Assembly (NCBI RefSeq): GCF_000621705.1
Contig: NZ_JHXO01000010.1
Span: forward strand, 248,001-312,000
DNA: 64,000 nucleotides
Direction: 5' to 3'
From: Prolixibacter bellariivorans ATCC BAA-1284
Lineage (GTDB): Bacteria > Bacteroidota > Bacteroidia > Bacteroidales > Prolixibacteraceae
The notes beneath the pieces were generated by a model, which did not search any database, was not told where the DNA came from, and saw nothing but the letters and a program-made list of their open reading frames with translations. The translations under genes were made by a program, and so were the position numbers. Shown here one piece after another: positions 51,899 to 60,057 of the stretch; within the stretch, counting starts at the first letter, position 1; each line of letters opens with the position of its first letter.

Positions 51899-51931
51899 AA
51901 AAAGCTGGTCAGAGACGACCGGCTTTTTTTG
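51899..51931 (+). terminator. Second copy of the tRNA-Asn terminator
   Basis: Same hairpin and T run as at 51465-51497, here ending the GIY-YIG transcript. Identity of this copy and decay of the tRNA copy before it show that the whole unit was duplicated. Confidence 0.8.
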
Positions 51932-51957
51932 TAGTCATTACTCGACTGAGGAAAAAG

Positions 51958-51984
51958 AAAGGGCGCCATCGGCACCCTTTTTTT
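51958..51984. terminator. Terminator of the sulfatase gene (minus strand), possibly bidirectional
   Basis: AAAGGGCGCC and GGCACCCTTT pair with one mismatch around ATC; T tracts occur in both directions. It lies 23 bp past the sulfatase stop. Confidence 0.7.
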
Positions 51985-52006
51985 GTTTTGCGATTAGCAG
52001 TTTGCT

Positions 52007-53623
52007 CTATTCGTGCTTATTCACAGCCTCCAAATAAGCGTCGAGATATTGTTTATTGAATTTGTCCGAATCGCCATATTTCTGGCGCAACTCTGTTAAT
52101 CTATCGTGCATCATCTTCTGCACATCGGCATAAGCCGGATCATTATACACATTGTGCATTTCATGCGGGTCCTTCTCTAAATCATACAATTCCCATTCAT
52201 CGATATCGTAATAGAAATGCATGAGTTTGTACCGGTTGGTTCGTACTCCATAATGCCGTTTTACCATGTGAATGGACGGATATTCGTAATAGGTGTAATA
52301 AATGGCATCACGCCATTCGGAGCTCTGCCCATCCACCAGTTTCCGGAACGACATGCCCTGCATATCTTTCGGGATTTTCACGCCAGCGTAGTCTAGGAAC
52401 GTCGGAGCAAAATCAAGGTTCTGTACCAACTGATCAATCTGTGTTCCCGGCTTAATCTCTTTCGGGTAACGCATCAGCAGAGGTGTGCGGAACGATTCCT
52501 CGTACATGAACCGTTTGTCGAACCAGCCATGCTCACCGAGATACATGCCCTGATCGGAAGTGTACACCACGATGGTATTTTCAGCCAGACCGCTTTTATC
52601 GAGGTAATCGAGCAACTCGCCAACGGCATCATCCACCGAGGCAACACATGCCAGGTAATCCTGCATATAGCGCTCGTAACGCCAGTGTGCCAGCTGCTGT
52701 TCACTCATGTTCGGATACGCTTTTTCGAAGGCTTCATTCATCGGCTTATACACCGAATCCCAGGCAGCCTTCTGTGTCGAATCCATTCGACCAACATTGT
52801 GTTTGAAGGCATTGCGGCCCCAGGTAGTCGGATCTTTCAGACCCAGTTTATCCATCACGTCCGGATAGAGCTTGTCGTCACCCGACCAGTTCTGGTCGCG
52901 GTATACCCGCATCTCGGCAGCGTGGGCGGCTGTTCCGCGACCACTGTAATCATCGTGATAGGTAGCCGGCTCCGGAAACTCCTTCTTCGTGTATTCCTTG
53001 TAGTACTTTTCTTCCGGCATCCATTCGCGGTGCGGTGCCTTTTCGTGGAAAAGCAAACAGAACGGTTTGTTCGTGTCACGTTTTTTCAGCCAGTCGAGCG
53101 CCAATCGGGTCGTAATCTTTGTTACATAGCCCGGAATCCGTTCCTCCTTTCCGTTAATAATGAAATCGGGATTGTAATAATGTCCCTGGCCGGGAAGAAC
53201 AGCGGAATAGTCAAACCCCTGCGGAGTTCCGTCGAGGTGGATTTTACCCACAAGGGCCGTTTGGTAACCCGATTGCCGCAGCAGCTTCGGAAAGCTTTCC
53301 TGATCCCAATTGAACCGTTGAACATTGTCCACTTTTCCGTTGATGAAACTGTGTTTACCGGTCAGCATCACGGCCCGGCTGGGCGCACAAAGCGAGTTCG
53401 TGACGAAGGCATGAGAAAAAATAGCGCCTTCATGTCCAATCCGGTCGATGTTGGGCGTTTTAATCAGGGTGGAATCATACGCACTGATGGCCTGGTACGC
53501 ATGATCGTCACTCATGATGTAGATGATGTTGGGCCGTTGCGGTTTGGGAGCCTTTTGCGTGCAGGCAGTTGCAGCCGCTCCTACTGTCAGCAGGGCGAGT
53601 GCGTGTGTCAGGTGATTGCTCAT
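52007..53623 (-). CDS. Sulfatase, lipoprotein type (S1 family)
   Basis: This 538-residue exported enzyme has a lipoprotein signal ending ATAC with C21. The metal-binding DDH is at 39-41 and the formylglycine site is C79-A-P-S-R83, the cysteine type that needs anaerobic or aerobic sulfatase maturation. The HEKAPH segment (near 215) and DQGMYLGEHGWFDKRF are conserved in the family. It would remove sulfate from a sulfated glycan, typical of marine algal or host mucin degradation; the substrate is not assigned. The ATG at 53623 precedes the signal directly; an in-frame start at 53743 adds 40 unlikely residues. Confidence 0.93.
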   Translation of the reverse strand: MSNHLTHALALLTVGAAATACTQKAPKPQRPNIIYIMSDDHAYQAISAYDSTLIKTPNIDRIGHEGAIFSHAFVTNSLCAPSRAVMLTGKHSFINGKVDNVQRFNWDQESFPKLLRQSGYQTALVGKIHLDGTPQGFDYSAVLPGQGHYYNPDFIINGKEERIPGYVTKITTRLALDWLKKRDTNKPFCLLFHEKAPHREWMPEEKYYKEYTKKEFPEPATYHDDYSGRGTAAHAAEMRVYRDQNWSGDDKLYPDVMDKLGLKDPTTWGRNAFKHNVGRMDSTQKAAWDSVYKPMNEAFEKAYPNMSEQQLAHWRYERYMQDYLACVASVDDAVGELLDYLDKSGLAENTIVVYTSDQGMYLGEHGWFDKRFMYEESFRTPLLMRYPKEIKPGTQIDQLVQNLDFAPTFLDYAGVKIPKDMQGMSFRKLVDGQSSEWRDAIYYTYYEYPSIHMVKRHYGVRTNRYKLMHFYYDIDEWELYDLEKDPHEMHNVYNDPAYADVQKMMHDRLTELRQKYGDSDKFNKQYLDAYLEAVNKHE

Positions 53624-53777
53624 TTGGATATCGTTAAGGTTTGTGTCGTTCGATTCAGGTTGCCGGATACGGTTCCCTGGTTCCCTAAAACCGTATCCCC
53701 CTAACAAATATAAAAATCTTACCTGCCGGAGACCTAACCTCAACTACTTTTTTACGATTGACCCGCTGAGAAAGAGT

Positions 53778-54449
53778 TCAATGCTTCTTCTTTTCCGGCC
53801 ACATACTAATAGACAAACCGATACCGATGACAAGAGCTCCCCTTAAACCCGGACGCTCTATCTCCGTCGGAGTATTAAACTGAATACTGTTGATGTATTT
53901 GTTGTAGCTGATATTATTCCCTCCCAGAGAAAGCATACTGGAAACCCGATGTGATAAGCGCGCCCGAACTCCTAATGCCATTCCCTGAAAATATTGGAAT
54001 CCGGTATCACCCAAGCCCGAATACGAATTTCCTTCCGGGTCCCGGAAACGGCCATCTCCCCACATGCGCCAGGTTCCAACACTATATTCCAGAAACAATG
54101 CCCAAAAACCATCTTCGTCATCATCGAGTACCAGATAGAGCCGAGGTGTGGCCGAAAGAATGGTATAGGTTGCCGAGATATTGTAATCCCCAATTTTAAA
54201 CCATTCACCATCCCAGTCCGAAAGCGACTCAATATCCCACATTCGCCCGATTTTCCCATCGACCTGGAGCCCCATAAACGACAACGGAAAAAACTCATGC
54301 CCCAAACCGCCAAAAACCGAATTCAAATCGTCAACGGCATTCTGATCAATTCCATACGACAGTATCAGATTGTTGGGCTGATCGTGCCGCTGGGCTGAAG
54401 CAGCCAGTGAGCAAAACAGCAGGACAACGATGTAAAACAGCTTTCTCAT
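53778..54449 (-). CDS. Predicted outer membrane beta-barrel protein
   Basis: This 223-residue protein has a signal peptide (ends AASAQ, about 20), then alternating hydrophobic strands rich in Gly, Tyr and Trp, and a final strand ALVIGIGLSISMWPEKKKH. The pattern is that of small beta-barrel porin-like proteins. I do not recognise a family. It is the second gene of a minus-strand pair, 16 bp after its neighbour, and shares its style without obvious identity. Confidence 0.72.
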   Translation of the reverse strand: MRKLFYIVVLLFCSLAASAQRHDQPNNLILSYGIDQNAVDDLNSVFGGLGHEFFPLSFMGLQVDGKIGRMWDIESLSDWDGEWFKIGDYNISATYTILSATPRLYLVLDDDEDGFWALFLEYSVGTWRMWGDGRFRDPEGNSYSGLGDTGFQYFQGMALGVRARLSHRVSSMLSLGGNNISYNKYINSIQFNTPTEIERPGLRGALVIGIGLSISMWPEKKKH

Positions 54450-54465
54450 TGGTCAACCTCCCTGT

Positions 54466-55038
54466 TTATAGTACCAGTCCCAAACGAACACCCAGAATCA
54501 AACCGCCTGACATAACCCGGTCGCCGATATTACTTTCAAATCCGGTAAATAAATCCCAGATAACCGCGTCGCCCGCGGGACGACGAATGCCCCAGGTTAG
54601 TCGCCAAGTAAAACCGCCGGAATATATTCCATCCACATTCTCACGATACAGCGGAATATTCAACGCTTCCACATAGTAGCGGCCCGACAAATTCACATAC
54701 GACCCGATATGGTGGCTGATGTCTTTGTTCATCCGAATCCGCCGTGCGTCAGAATACCGCCATTGTACGCCGGTTTCCACGTAAGGAAGCAGGTAAAATG
54801 CTTTAGCCTGAAAATGCATCAGATGGCTGAGATAAGCACCCGTTTCCGTATAATACGGTATGGTTTCAAAGCCAGCACTGCCGGTGAATCTGCCGGCAAG
54901 CGGAAACTCGTAGCGGTAGCCCGGCGAAATGAAATCGACCCGGTGAAACGCCGGAATCTTTGTTTCATTTTCCTGAGCAAACAAATTAAAAATGGATAGG
55001 GTAAAAAGGCAAAGGAGAGCAACTCCCGTTTTTTTCAT
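54466..55038 (-). CDS. Predicted outer membrane beta-barrel protein
   Basis: This 190-residue protein has a signal peptide (ends NLFAQ, about 21), then strands rich in Tyr, Gly and Arg, ending SGGLILGVRLGLVL. It is probably a small barrel of unknown function. It heads a two-gene operon with the next beta-barrel gene. Its upstream region carries the palindrome TGTTA-AG-TAACA, which also occurs upstream of SusC, so the two may be co-regulated. Confidence 0.72.
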   Translation of the reverse strand: MKKTGVALLCLFTLSIFNLFAQENETKIPAFHRVDFISPGYRYEFPLAGRFTGSAGFETIPYYTETGAYLSHLMHFQAKAFYLLPYVETGVQWRYSDARRIRMNKDISHHIGSYVNLSGRYYVEALNIPLYRENVDGIYSGGFTWRLTWGIRRPAGDAVIWDLFTGFESNIGDRVMSGGLILGVRLGLVL

Positions 55039-55126
55039 AAAACAAACGTTAGTTAAATAATTAGATTTCGTTAGTGGTTCTGTTCTTTTATACCTTTCGG
55101 AAGGAAAAGGTTACCCCCTAAAATAT

Positions 55127-55138
55127 TGTTAAGTAACA
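55127..55138. promoter_or_regulatory. Palindromic operator candidate upstream of beta-barrel operon
   Basis: TGTTA-AG-TAACA, same core as the palindromes at 22770 and 22841. It lies 89 bp before the start of the minus-strand beta-barrel gene. Confidence 0.55.
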
Positions 55139-55300
55139 TAAATTCCAAGCGTCCGATCTCTTGCAAATCCCCGTTTTTTTTTAACGTTGGTGCAGGCTAT
55201 CATTGGCCATGTTCACTGTGTATCCGCTCCAATTGCCCTTCATCCGCTCTGTTCATCTATTTCCGTACCGGCCCCGCATTTTCCGGTACCGGTGAAATTC

Positions 55301-55447
55301 TTCTCACCGGCATGTGTTAGCATTTCAACAGCCTCTGCCACTTTTTCACCTATGCCCTTCATTTTCTCACCGGCTCATGTCATCGTCTCACCAGCCCTTG
55401 TCAGCATTCCGATGCCCCTTTCCATCGTCTCACCAACGAATTCCACC
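55301..55447. repeat. Tandem 21-bp repeat array, seven degenerate units
   Basis: Seven 21-bp units start at 55301, 55322, 55343, 55364, 55385, 55406 and 55427; five begin with a TTTCAC/TCTCACC-type segment. On the plus strand they encode FSP/VSP heptads and on the minus strand AGE/GE heptads, but both frames lack gene signals and the minus frame has a stop inside. Degenerate units extend left to about 55217. The rest of the gap 55039-55747 holds one palindrome and one hairpin. Confidence 0.75.
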
Positions 55448-55467
55448 GATGGAAATCGTTGGTGAGA
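55428..55467. other. Long hairpin at the end of the 21-bp repeat array
   Basis: TCTCACCAACGA (55428-55439) pairs perfectly with TCGTTGGTGAGA (55456-55467), and TTCCA/TGGAA pairs inside it around CCGA: 17 pairs with one mismatch. No T run follows, so it is not a normal terminator. Confidence 0.6.
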
Positions 55468-55747
55468 AGGCGGAATACCCCGGTGAAAAAAGAACCGGCC
55501 CGGGTGAATGATTGATAACCAACGGATAGCTACTAACCGTTTCGAATAAAAAGTTTTCCACATCTGTTCAAAAGCTATCAACGGATAATAAAAAGACGGT
55601 TTTCGGTAACCGGGAAAAAATCGAATCCGGTGACATGAGAGAACCTTTCAGGCAGATATTCAAACACTTCAACCAAACAATTATTGTAAATAATCATCAA
55701 AAAAGATAACTTGTTTTTTCTATTTCCAACCAAAAAATCATTTAACT

Positions 55748-56470
55748 ATGAACAAAAAAAGAATTACGCGTCATTTTAGCAAGACCTATGACGAAGTCAC
55801 CACCAAGGCCCAGGCCGTACAACCTCAATTCACTAACGACCAACCGGTATTTGTATCATTCGATCCGATATTCACGCCCGAATTTGGAACTGAGTTAAAG
55901 AACGAAACAGACCAGGCCCTGGCTGATAATTCGGAAGAAGAACACCAGGCCGCAATTGAGATCCGGACCAACAAGTTAAAAGTACTGCGCTTACAGGCAA
56001 CTAACGCGTACAAACGGTTGCTCTATTTTGTGCATTCAGCTTTTGGCGAAACCAAAGCGGTTGACAGCGCATTCGGTCGTCCCCGGTACAATAAAGCGCG
56101 CCGATCGGAAAAAGAGATGATTCCACTGTTGAACCAGGCAGTTACGGCTGCCCATTCCGGGCAGTTTAACGCAGGGCTAATAGCCAAAGGCATGTCGGAA
56201 GACCTGCTAACCGAACTGGAAGATTTAGCCAATCAACTCATTGAAACCGATAACGAACAGGAAATGCTGAAAAAGCAGCAACTACTCGTTACCGACGAGC
56301 GCATAAAGCTTTACAATTCCATTTGGGACAAGCTGGTGAAAATCAACACTGCTGCCAAAATCCTATTTCCCGACGACCCAGCCCGGTTAGCCATTTATCA
56401 GCTTTACGAAACTTCAACTGAAACGGCTGAAAACGAAACGACGCCTGGCGAGGAAAACACAAACGAATGA
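55748..56470 (+). CDS. DUF6261-like protein
   Basis: This 240-residue soluble protein is predicted mostly helical, with NKLKVLRLQATNAYKRLLYFVHSAFGETKAVDSAFG in the first half and a Glu-rich tail. No signal peptide, membrane segment or catalytic motif is visible. It resembles DUF6261 proteins of Bacteroidota, which are uncharacterised. The gene stands alone between the 21-bp repeat region and a terminator. Confidence 0.72.
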   Translation: MNKKRITRHFSKTYDEVTTKAQAVQPQFTNDQPVFVSFDPIFTPEFGTELKNETDQALADNSEEEHQAAIEIRTNKLKVLRLQATNAYKRLLYFVHSAFGETKAVDSAFGRPRYNKARRSEKEMIPLLNQAVTAAHSGQFNAGLIAKGMSEDLLTELEDLANQLIETDNEQEMLKKQQLLVTDERIKLYNSIWDKLVKINTAAKILFPDDPARLAIYQLYETSTETAENETTPGEENTNE

Positions 56471-56491
56471 TTCGTAAACCATCATTATGCT

Positions 56492-56528
56492 AAAAGTCCG
56501 GATACAAAACCTATCCGGACTTTTTTTT
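56492..56528 (+). terminator. Terminator after the DUF6261-like gene
   Basis: AAAAGTCCGGATA (56492-56504) pairs perfectly with TATCCGGACTTTT (56512-56524), then more T. Confidence 0.9.
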
Positions 56529-56713
56529 ATTTAACTACTACTTTCAGCTTTTTCAAAGTCCCAAACTTGAGAAAAATTAAAAACACAGGGTTCAATCCCA
56601 CAAAAACTATCGCCAATAAACGTTTATTAGGATTTAATTAAATTTTTTAACAGAAGTTTAATAAAGTTAATCTTATACTTAGCCTCCGAATAGTAAATCA
56701 CCTAAAAAACATT

Positions 56714-56719
56714 GGAGGA
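56714..56719 (+). promoter_or_regulatory. Shine-Dalgarno sequence of the NEW3 protein gene
   Basis: GGAGGA, 7 nt before the ATG at 56727. Strong Shine-Dalgarno sequences are not seen in other genes of the window, and this one decides the start. Confidence 0.7.
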
Positions 56720-56726
56720 TTCTTTT

Positions 56727-57872
56727 ATGTCTACCCGCACTAAATGGTTAAGTTTATCATTAAGTCTTCTGTTTCAATTGGTTTTCTTCGGAACCTATGC
56801 CGCCGGAACCGGCGTCGAGTTGTACACCCCCTACACCCGCATATCCGTTCCACCGGGAGAAACGATTAATTACAACATCGAGGTTATCAACAACACCAGT
56901 CAGATTCAAACCATGCCCATTTCGGTAGTAGGAATGCCGCGTGGATGGGACAGCGATTTGAAATCGGGCGGCTGGAAAATCAGCCAGATTTCTGTCCTTC
57001 CCGGGAAAAAAGAAAAACTGACCCTGAAAGTGGATGTGCCTTTGAAGATTAATAAAGGTAGCTACCATTTCAAGGTTTTAGCCGGTGGATACACCTCGCT
57101 TCCGCTGAATGTGGTCGTTTCGAAACGAGGAACCTACCAAACCGAGTTCACTACCGACCAACCCAACATGAAAGGGAACTCAAAGGCAACGTTTACCTTT
57201 AAAGCCAAGCTGAAAAACAGTACGGCCGACAATCAACTCTACGCGCTCAAAGCTGATGCTCCCCGTGGCTGGAACGTAACCATTAAAGCCAGTTACAAAG
57301 AAGTAGCATCAGTAAATATCGCTCCCAATGCGTCGAAAGATATCACCATCCAGATAAAACCCCCGACAGAAGTGAAGGCCGGTACGTACCGCATCCCGGT
57401 AACAGCCTCTTCCGGAACCACCTCAGCCGATATTGCCCTCGAAGTGGTGATTACCGGAACATTCAACATGGACCTGACAACGCCCACCGGCCTGCTCAGC
57501 ACCGATATTACCGCCGGCGACCAGAAACAGCTTGAATTCCTGGTGCGCAACACCGGCTCATCCGATCTGAAAGACATTAATTTCGATGTAACGAAACCTA
57601 CCGATTGGAAAGTTACTTTCGATCCGAAAAAAATTATCGACCTCCAGGCCGGCCACACCACCAAAGTGATGGCAACCATCCAGGCGTCCAAAAAGGCAAT
57701 AGCCGGTGATTATGTCACCAAAATCGAAGCCAAAACACCGGAAGTAGGTACCAAGGCCGAGTTACGTGTCTCAGTCAAAACACCCATGTTGTGGGGATGG
57801 ATTGGCGTTCTCATCATCTTCTTAGCACTTGGAAGCGTGTTTTATCTGTTCCGCAAATACGGAAGGAGGTAA
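56727..57872 (+). CDS. NEW3-domain membrane protein of an ABC export locus
   Basis: This 381-residue protein has a signal/anchor (about 4-27), three Ig-like NEW3-type beta domains (about 30-125, 130-235, 240-345, with repeated W-x-V and K-A-G-x-Y motifs), and a C-terminal membrane helix (about 353-374) ending in a basic tail. It is thus an outward-facing protein anchored at both ends or by its C-terminus. The ABC ATPase and permease genes follow directly; the ATPase Shine-Dalgarno overlaps its last codons. Similar COG1470 proteins sit beside ABC-2 exporters in diverse bacteria and archaea. The ATG at 56727 is set by the Shine-Dalgarno GGAGGA. Confidence 0.87.
   Translation: MSTRTKWLSLSLSLLFQLVFFGTYAAGTGVELYTPYTRISVPPGETINYNIEVINNTSQIQTMPISVVGMPRGWDSDLKSGGWKISQISVLPGKKEKLTLKVDVPLKINKGSYHFKVLAGGYTSLPLNVVVSKRGTYQTEFTTDQPNMKGNSKATFTFKAKLKNSTADNQLYALKADAPRGWNVTIKASYKEVASVNIAPNASKDITIQIKPPTEVKAGTYRIPVTASSGTTSADIALEVVITGTFNMDLTTPTGLLSTDITAGDQKQLEFLVRNTGSSDLKDINFDVTKPTDWKVTFDPKKIIDLQAGHTTKVMATIQASKKAIAGDYVTKIEAKTPEVGTKAELRVSVKTPMLWGWIGVLIIFLALGSVFYLFRKYGRR
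57863..57870 (+). promoter_or_regulatory. Perfect Shine-Dalgarno sequence of the ABC ATPase gene
   Basis: AAGGAGGT, 5 nt before the ATG at 57876, overlapping the stop of the NEW3 gene. It selects this ATG over the ATG at 57872. Confidence 0.75.
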
Positions 57873-57875
57873 TGC

Positions 57876-58838
57876 ATGGCTGAAAACATTATCGAGCTGG
57901 TCGATCTGACCAAAAATTACGGATCGTTCACAGCCGTCAATCGTTTAAACCTTTCGGTGAAAAAAGGAGAGGTATTTGGCTTACTCGGTCCAAACGGTGC
58001 GGGAAAGTCTACTACTATCCTGATGATGCTGGGACTTACTGAGCCAACTTCCGGCTCGGTAAAGGTTTGCGGCATCAATTCCACCGAAAATCCGATTGAG
58101 GTGAAACGGCGTGTTGGTTACCTTCCGGAAGATGTGGGGTTCTACCCTGACCTGACCGGGATGGAAAACCTGAAATACATCGCCCGGCTGAACGGTATAC
58201 CGGAAAAAGATGTAGAAACGAAGGCCCGGGAGATGTTAACCCGTGTCGGACTCGACGAACAGGCCGAAAAGAAAACCGGAAAATATTCACGCGGAATGCG
58301 ACAACGGCTCGGCCTGGCCGAAGTGCTCATCAAAACGCCCGAAGTCATCATCCTCGACGAACCGACCTCGGGCATCGACCCGACTGGAATTCGGGAGTTT
58401 CTCGAGCTGATTGTTCAACTCAGCAAAGAAGAAGGTCTTACGGTTTTATTTTCATCGCACAATCTGCATCAGGTGCAACAGGTTTGCGACCGCGTAGGAC
58501 TCTTTGTCAGCGGTAAGCTGATTGCCGAAGGAAATATCGAGTCGCTTTCGCAGAAGTTGTTTTCCAACGAATCGTTCGTTGTGGAAGCAGGGCTTGCTTC
58601 TTCCGGAAACGGTAACAATGGAAATGGACTGGTCAGCAGCCTGAAAACCATCGAAGGAGTTACTTCTGTTTTGCAGGAAGAACTAAAATTATACGTTGGA
58701 TGTTCGCGCGATGCCACGGCCGACATTGCCAGGGAAATTGTATCATCGGGCGCCGAATTGGCTTACCTGCACAAAAAGGAGTACGGCCTCGATGACATTT
58801 ATAACCGCTATTTCGAAGGAGGTGAAGTTCATGAGTGA
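57876..58838 (+). CDS. ABC-2 type transporter ATP-binding protein
   Basis: This 320-residue ATPase has Walker A GPNGAGKS at 38-45, signature YSRGMRQR at 137-144, Walker B VIILDEP at 157-163 with TSGIDPTG, and the H-loop histidine in SSHNLHQ near 196. Residues 225-320 form a C-terminal extension typical of ABC-2/CcmA-like exporters. It would drive the permease encoded downstream, with which it overlaps by 8 bp. Substrate unknown; copper, antibiotic or lipid export are possible. Confidence 0.94.
   Translation: MAENIIELVDLTKNYGSFTAVNRLNLSVKKGEVFGLLGPNGAGKSTTILMMLGLTEPTSGSVKVCGINSTENPIEVKRRVGYLPEDVGFYPDLTGMENLKYIARLNGIPEKDVETKAREMLTRVGLDEQAEKKTGKYSRGMRQRLGLAEVLIKTPEVIILDEPTSGIDPTGIREFLELIVQLSKEEGLTVLFSSHNLHQVQQVCDRVGLFVSGKLIAEGNIESLSQKLFSNESFVVEAGLASSGNGNNGNGLVSSLKTIEGVTSVLQEELKLYVGCSRDATADIAREIVSSGAELAYLHKKEYGLDDIYNRYFEGGEVHE
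58816..58825 (+). promoter_or_regulatory. Perfect Shine-Dalgarno sequence of the ABC permease gene
   Basis: AAGGAGGTGA, 5 nt before the ATG at 58831, inside the end of the ATPase gene. This is the full anti-Shine-Dalgarno complement. Confidence 0.75.
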
Positions 58839-59871
58839 TATAGCAAAACAGATACAACAACCCAAAGAGTCGTGGCTCGACAAGCTGGCCCGTTCGCTGG
58901 GACTTGCATCCCGCCAGGACGTGGCCATGCATCCCTTCCGGGTAATTGTCGACAAAGAGATATCGGACCTGGTACGCAGCTGGCGTTTCAAAATTCTGAT
59001 CGGCATTATCGTACTAACATGTGTCGGATCGCTGTACACTGCATTGACCAACATCGGTCATGCTGTTAAACCCGGCGATCCGGGCAATGCATTCTTCTTT
59101 CTGAAATTGTTCACCATTTCGGACGGAACATTGCCATCATTCTTTGTGTTCATCAGTTTCCTGGGACCGCTACTCGGTATCAGCCTCGGTTTCGACGCCA
59201 TCAACTCGGAGCAAAATAAAGGAACACTCAGCCGCGTCATGGCGCAACCCATTCACCGCGATTACCTGATCAACGCCAAGTTCATGGCCTCGATAACGGT
59301 TATCAGTGTGATGTTCTTTGCGCTGGGCTTCCTCGTTATGGGGCTTGGATTGGTTATCATCGGTATTCCGCCTACGCCCGAAGAATTTCTGCGCATCGTA
59401 TTCTTTATCGTGCTCAGTATCTTCTATGTGGCCTTGTGGCTGAATTTGTCGATACTCTTTTCGGTTAAGTTCCGGCAGGCTGCTACTTCCGCTTTGGCGG
59501 GAATTTCGGTTTGGCTCTTCTTCAGCATTTTCTACAACCTGATTGTGAAGTTGATCGCCCGGGCAACCATGCCTCCCGAAATGGCGCCGGAGCGTTACAT
59601 CGTTGCTCACCGGAACTTCATTCTCGACTTGCTGCGTCTTTCGCCAAGTCAGTTATTCAGTGAAGCAACAACGACGTTGCTGATGCCTTCGGTGCGCAGC
59701 CTTGGGCCGCTCACCATGGAGCAGGTACACGGAACCATCCCGAGCCCGCTTCCGTTGGGACAAAGCCTGCTGCTCGTGTGGCCGCAGCTGACAGCCATTA
59801 TCGCCATCACGGTAGTTTGTTTCGCGCTTTCGTATGTTTTCTTTATGCGAAAAGAAATTCGTTCCAGATAG
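58831..59871 (+). CDS. ABC-2 type transporter permease
   Basis: This 346-residue protein has a cytoplasmic N-terminus (about 1-50) with VDKEISDLVRSWRFKI, then six membrane segments (about 52-72, 95-115, 150-172, 180-202, 212-232 and 315-335) and a periplasmic loop between the fifth and sixth. The family segment FDAINSEQNKGTLSRVMAQPIHRD is a hallmark of ABC-2/NosY-type permeases. The start is fixed by the Shine-Dalgarno sequence; the open frame extends upstream to 58696 inside the ATPase gene and that part is rejected. Confidence 0.93.
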   Translation: MSDIAKQIQQPKESWLDKLARSLGLASRQDVAMHPFRVIVDKEISDLVRSWRFKILIGIIVLTCVGSLYTALTNIGHAVKPGDPGNAFFFLKLFTISDGTLPSFFVFISFLGPLLGISLGFDAINSEQNKGTLSRVMAQPIHRDYLINAKFMASITVISVMFFALGFLVMGLGLVIIGIPPTPEEFLRIVFFIVLSIFYVALWLNLSILFSVKFRQAATSALAGISVWLFFSIFYNLIVKLIARATMPPEMAPERYIVAHRNFILDLLRLSPSQLFSEATTTLLMPSVRSLGPLTMEQVHGTIPSPLPLGQSLLLVWPQLTAIIAITVVCFALSYVFFMRKEIRSR

Positions 59872-59917
59872 TTAAGTTCCGCTAGTGTCATCTTCCTACC
59901 GGGAAGAAGATACGACC

Positions 59918-59963
59918 AAAGGCAAGTCGTCCAGGCAATAACCTGACAGCTTGCCTTTTTCTT
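59918..59963 (+). terminator. Terminator of the NEW3-ABC operon
   Basis: AAAGGCAAG (59918-59926) pairs with CTTGCCTTT (59950-59958), enclosing a smaller CAGG/CCTG hairpin, followed by T. A second hairpin, TCTTCC/GGAAGA, lies just before it. Confidence 0.8.
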
Positions 59964-60023
59964 TTGGAGCACTAATCATCAAGCATTTCAGTTTATTTTT
60001 CCAGTAAACCTTCGCTAAATTTT

Positions 60024-60031
60024 TATCTTTG
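60024..60031 (+). promoter_or_regulatory. -7 element of the GH92 gene
   Basis: TATCTTTG fits TAnnTTTG exactly and lies 27 bp before the GTG start. Confidence 0.55.
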
Positions 60032-60057
60032 AAAACGTAACCAAATTTCAGAGAATC

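Noticed and set aside
52529-53704. Long open reading frame (391 codons) on the plus strand opposite the sulfatase
   Set aside because: It is antisense to a gene with intact sulfatase motifs, has no recognisable domain and no start signals; it is a shadow of biased codon use.
55187-55465. Plus-strand frame encoding FSP/VSP heptads
   Set aside because: It follows from the 21-bp period; there is no signal peptide, promoter or conserved start, and the opposite frame is equally open in parts.
58696-58830. Upstream extension of the ABC permease frame
   Set aside because: It lies inside the ATPase gene, and the perfect Shine-Dalgarno sequence places the start at 58831.
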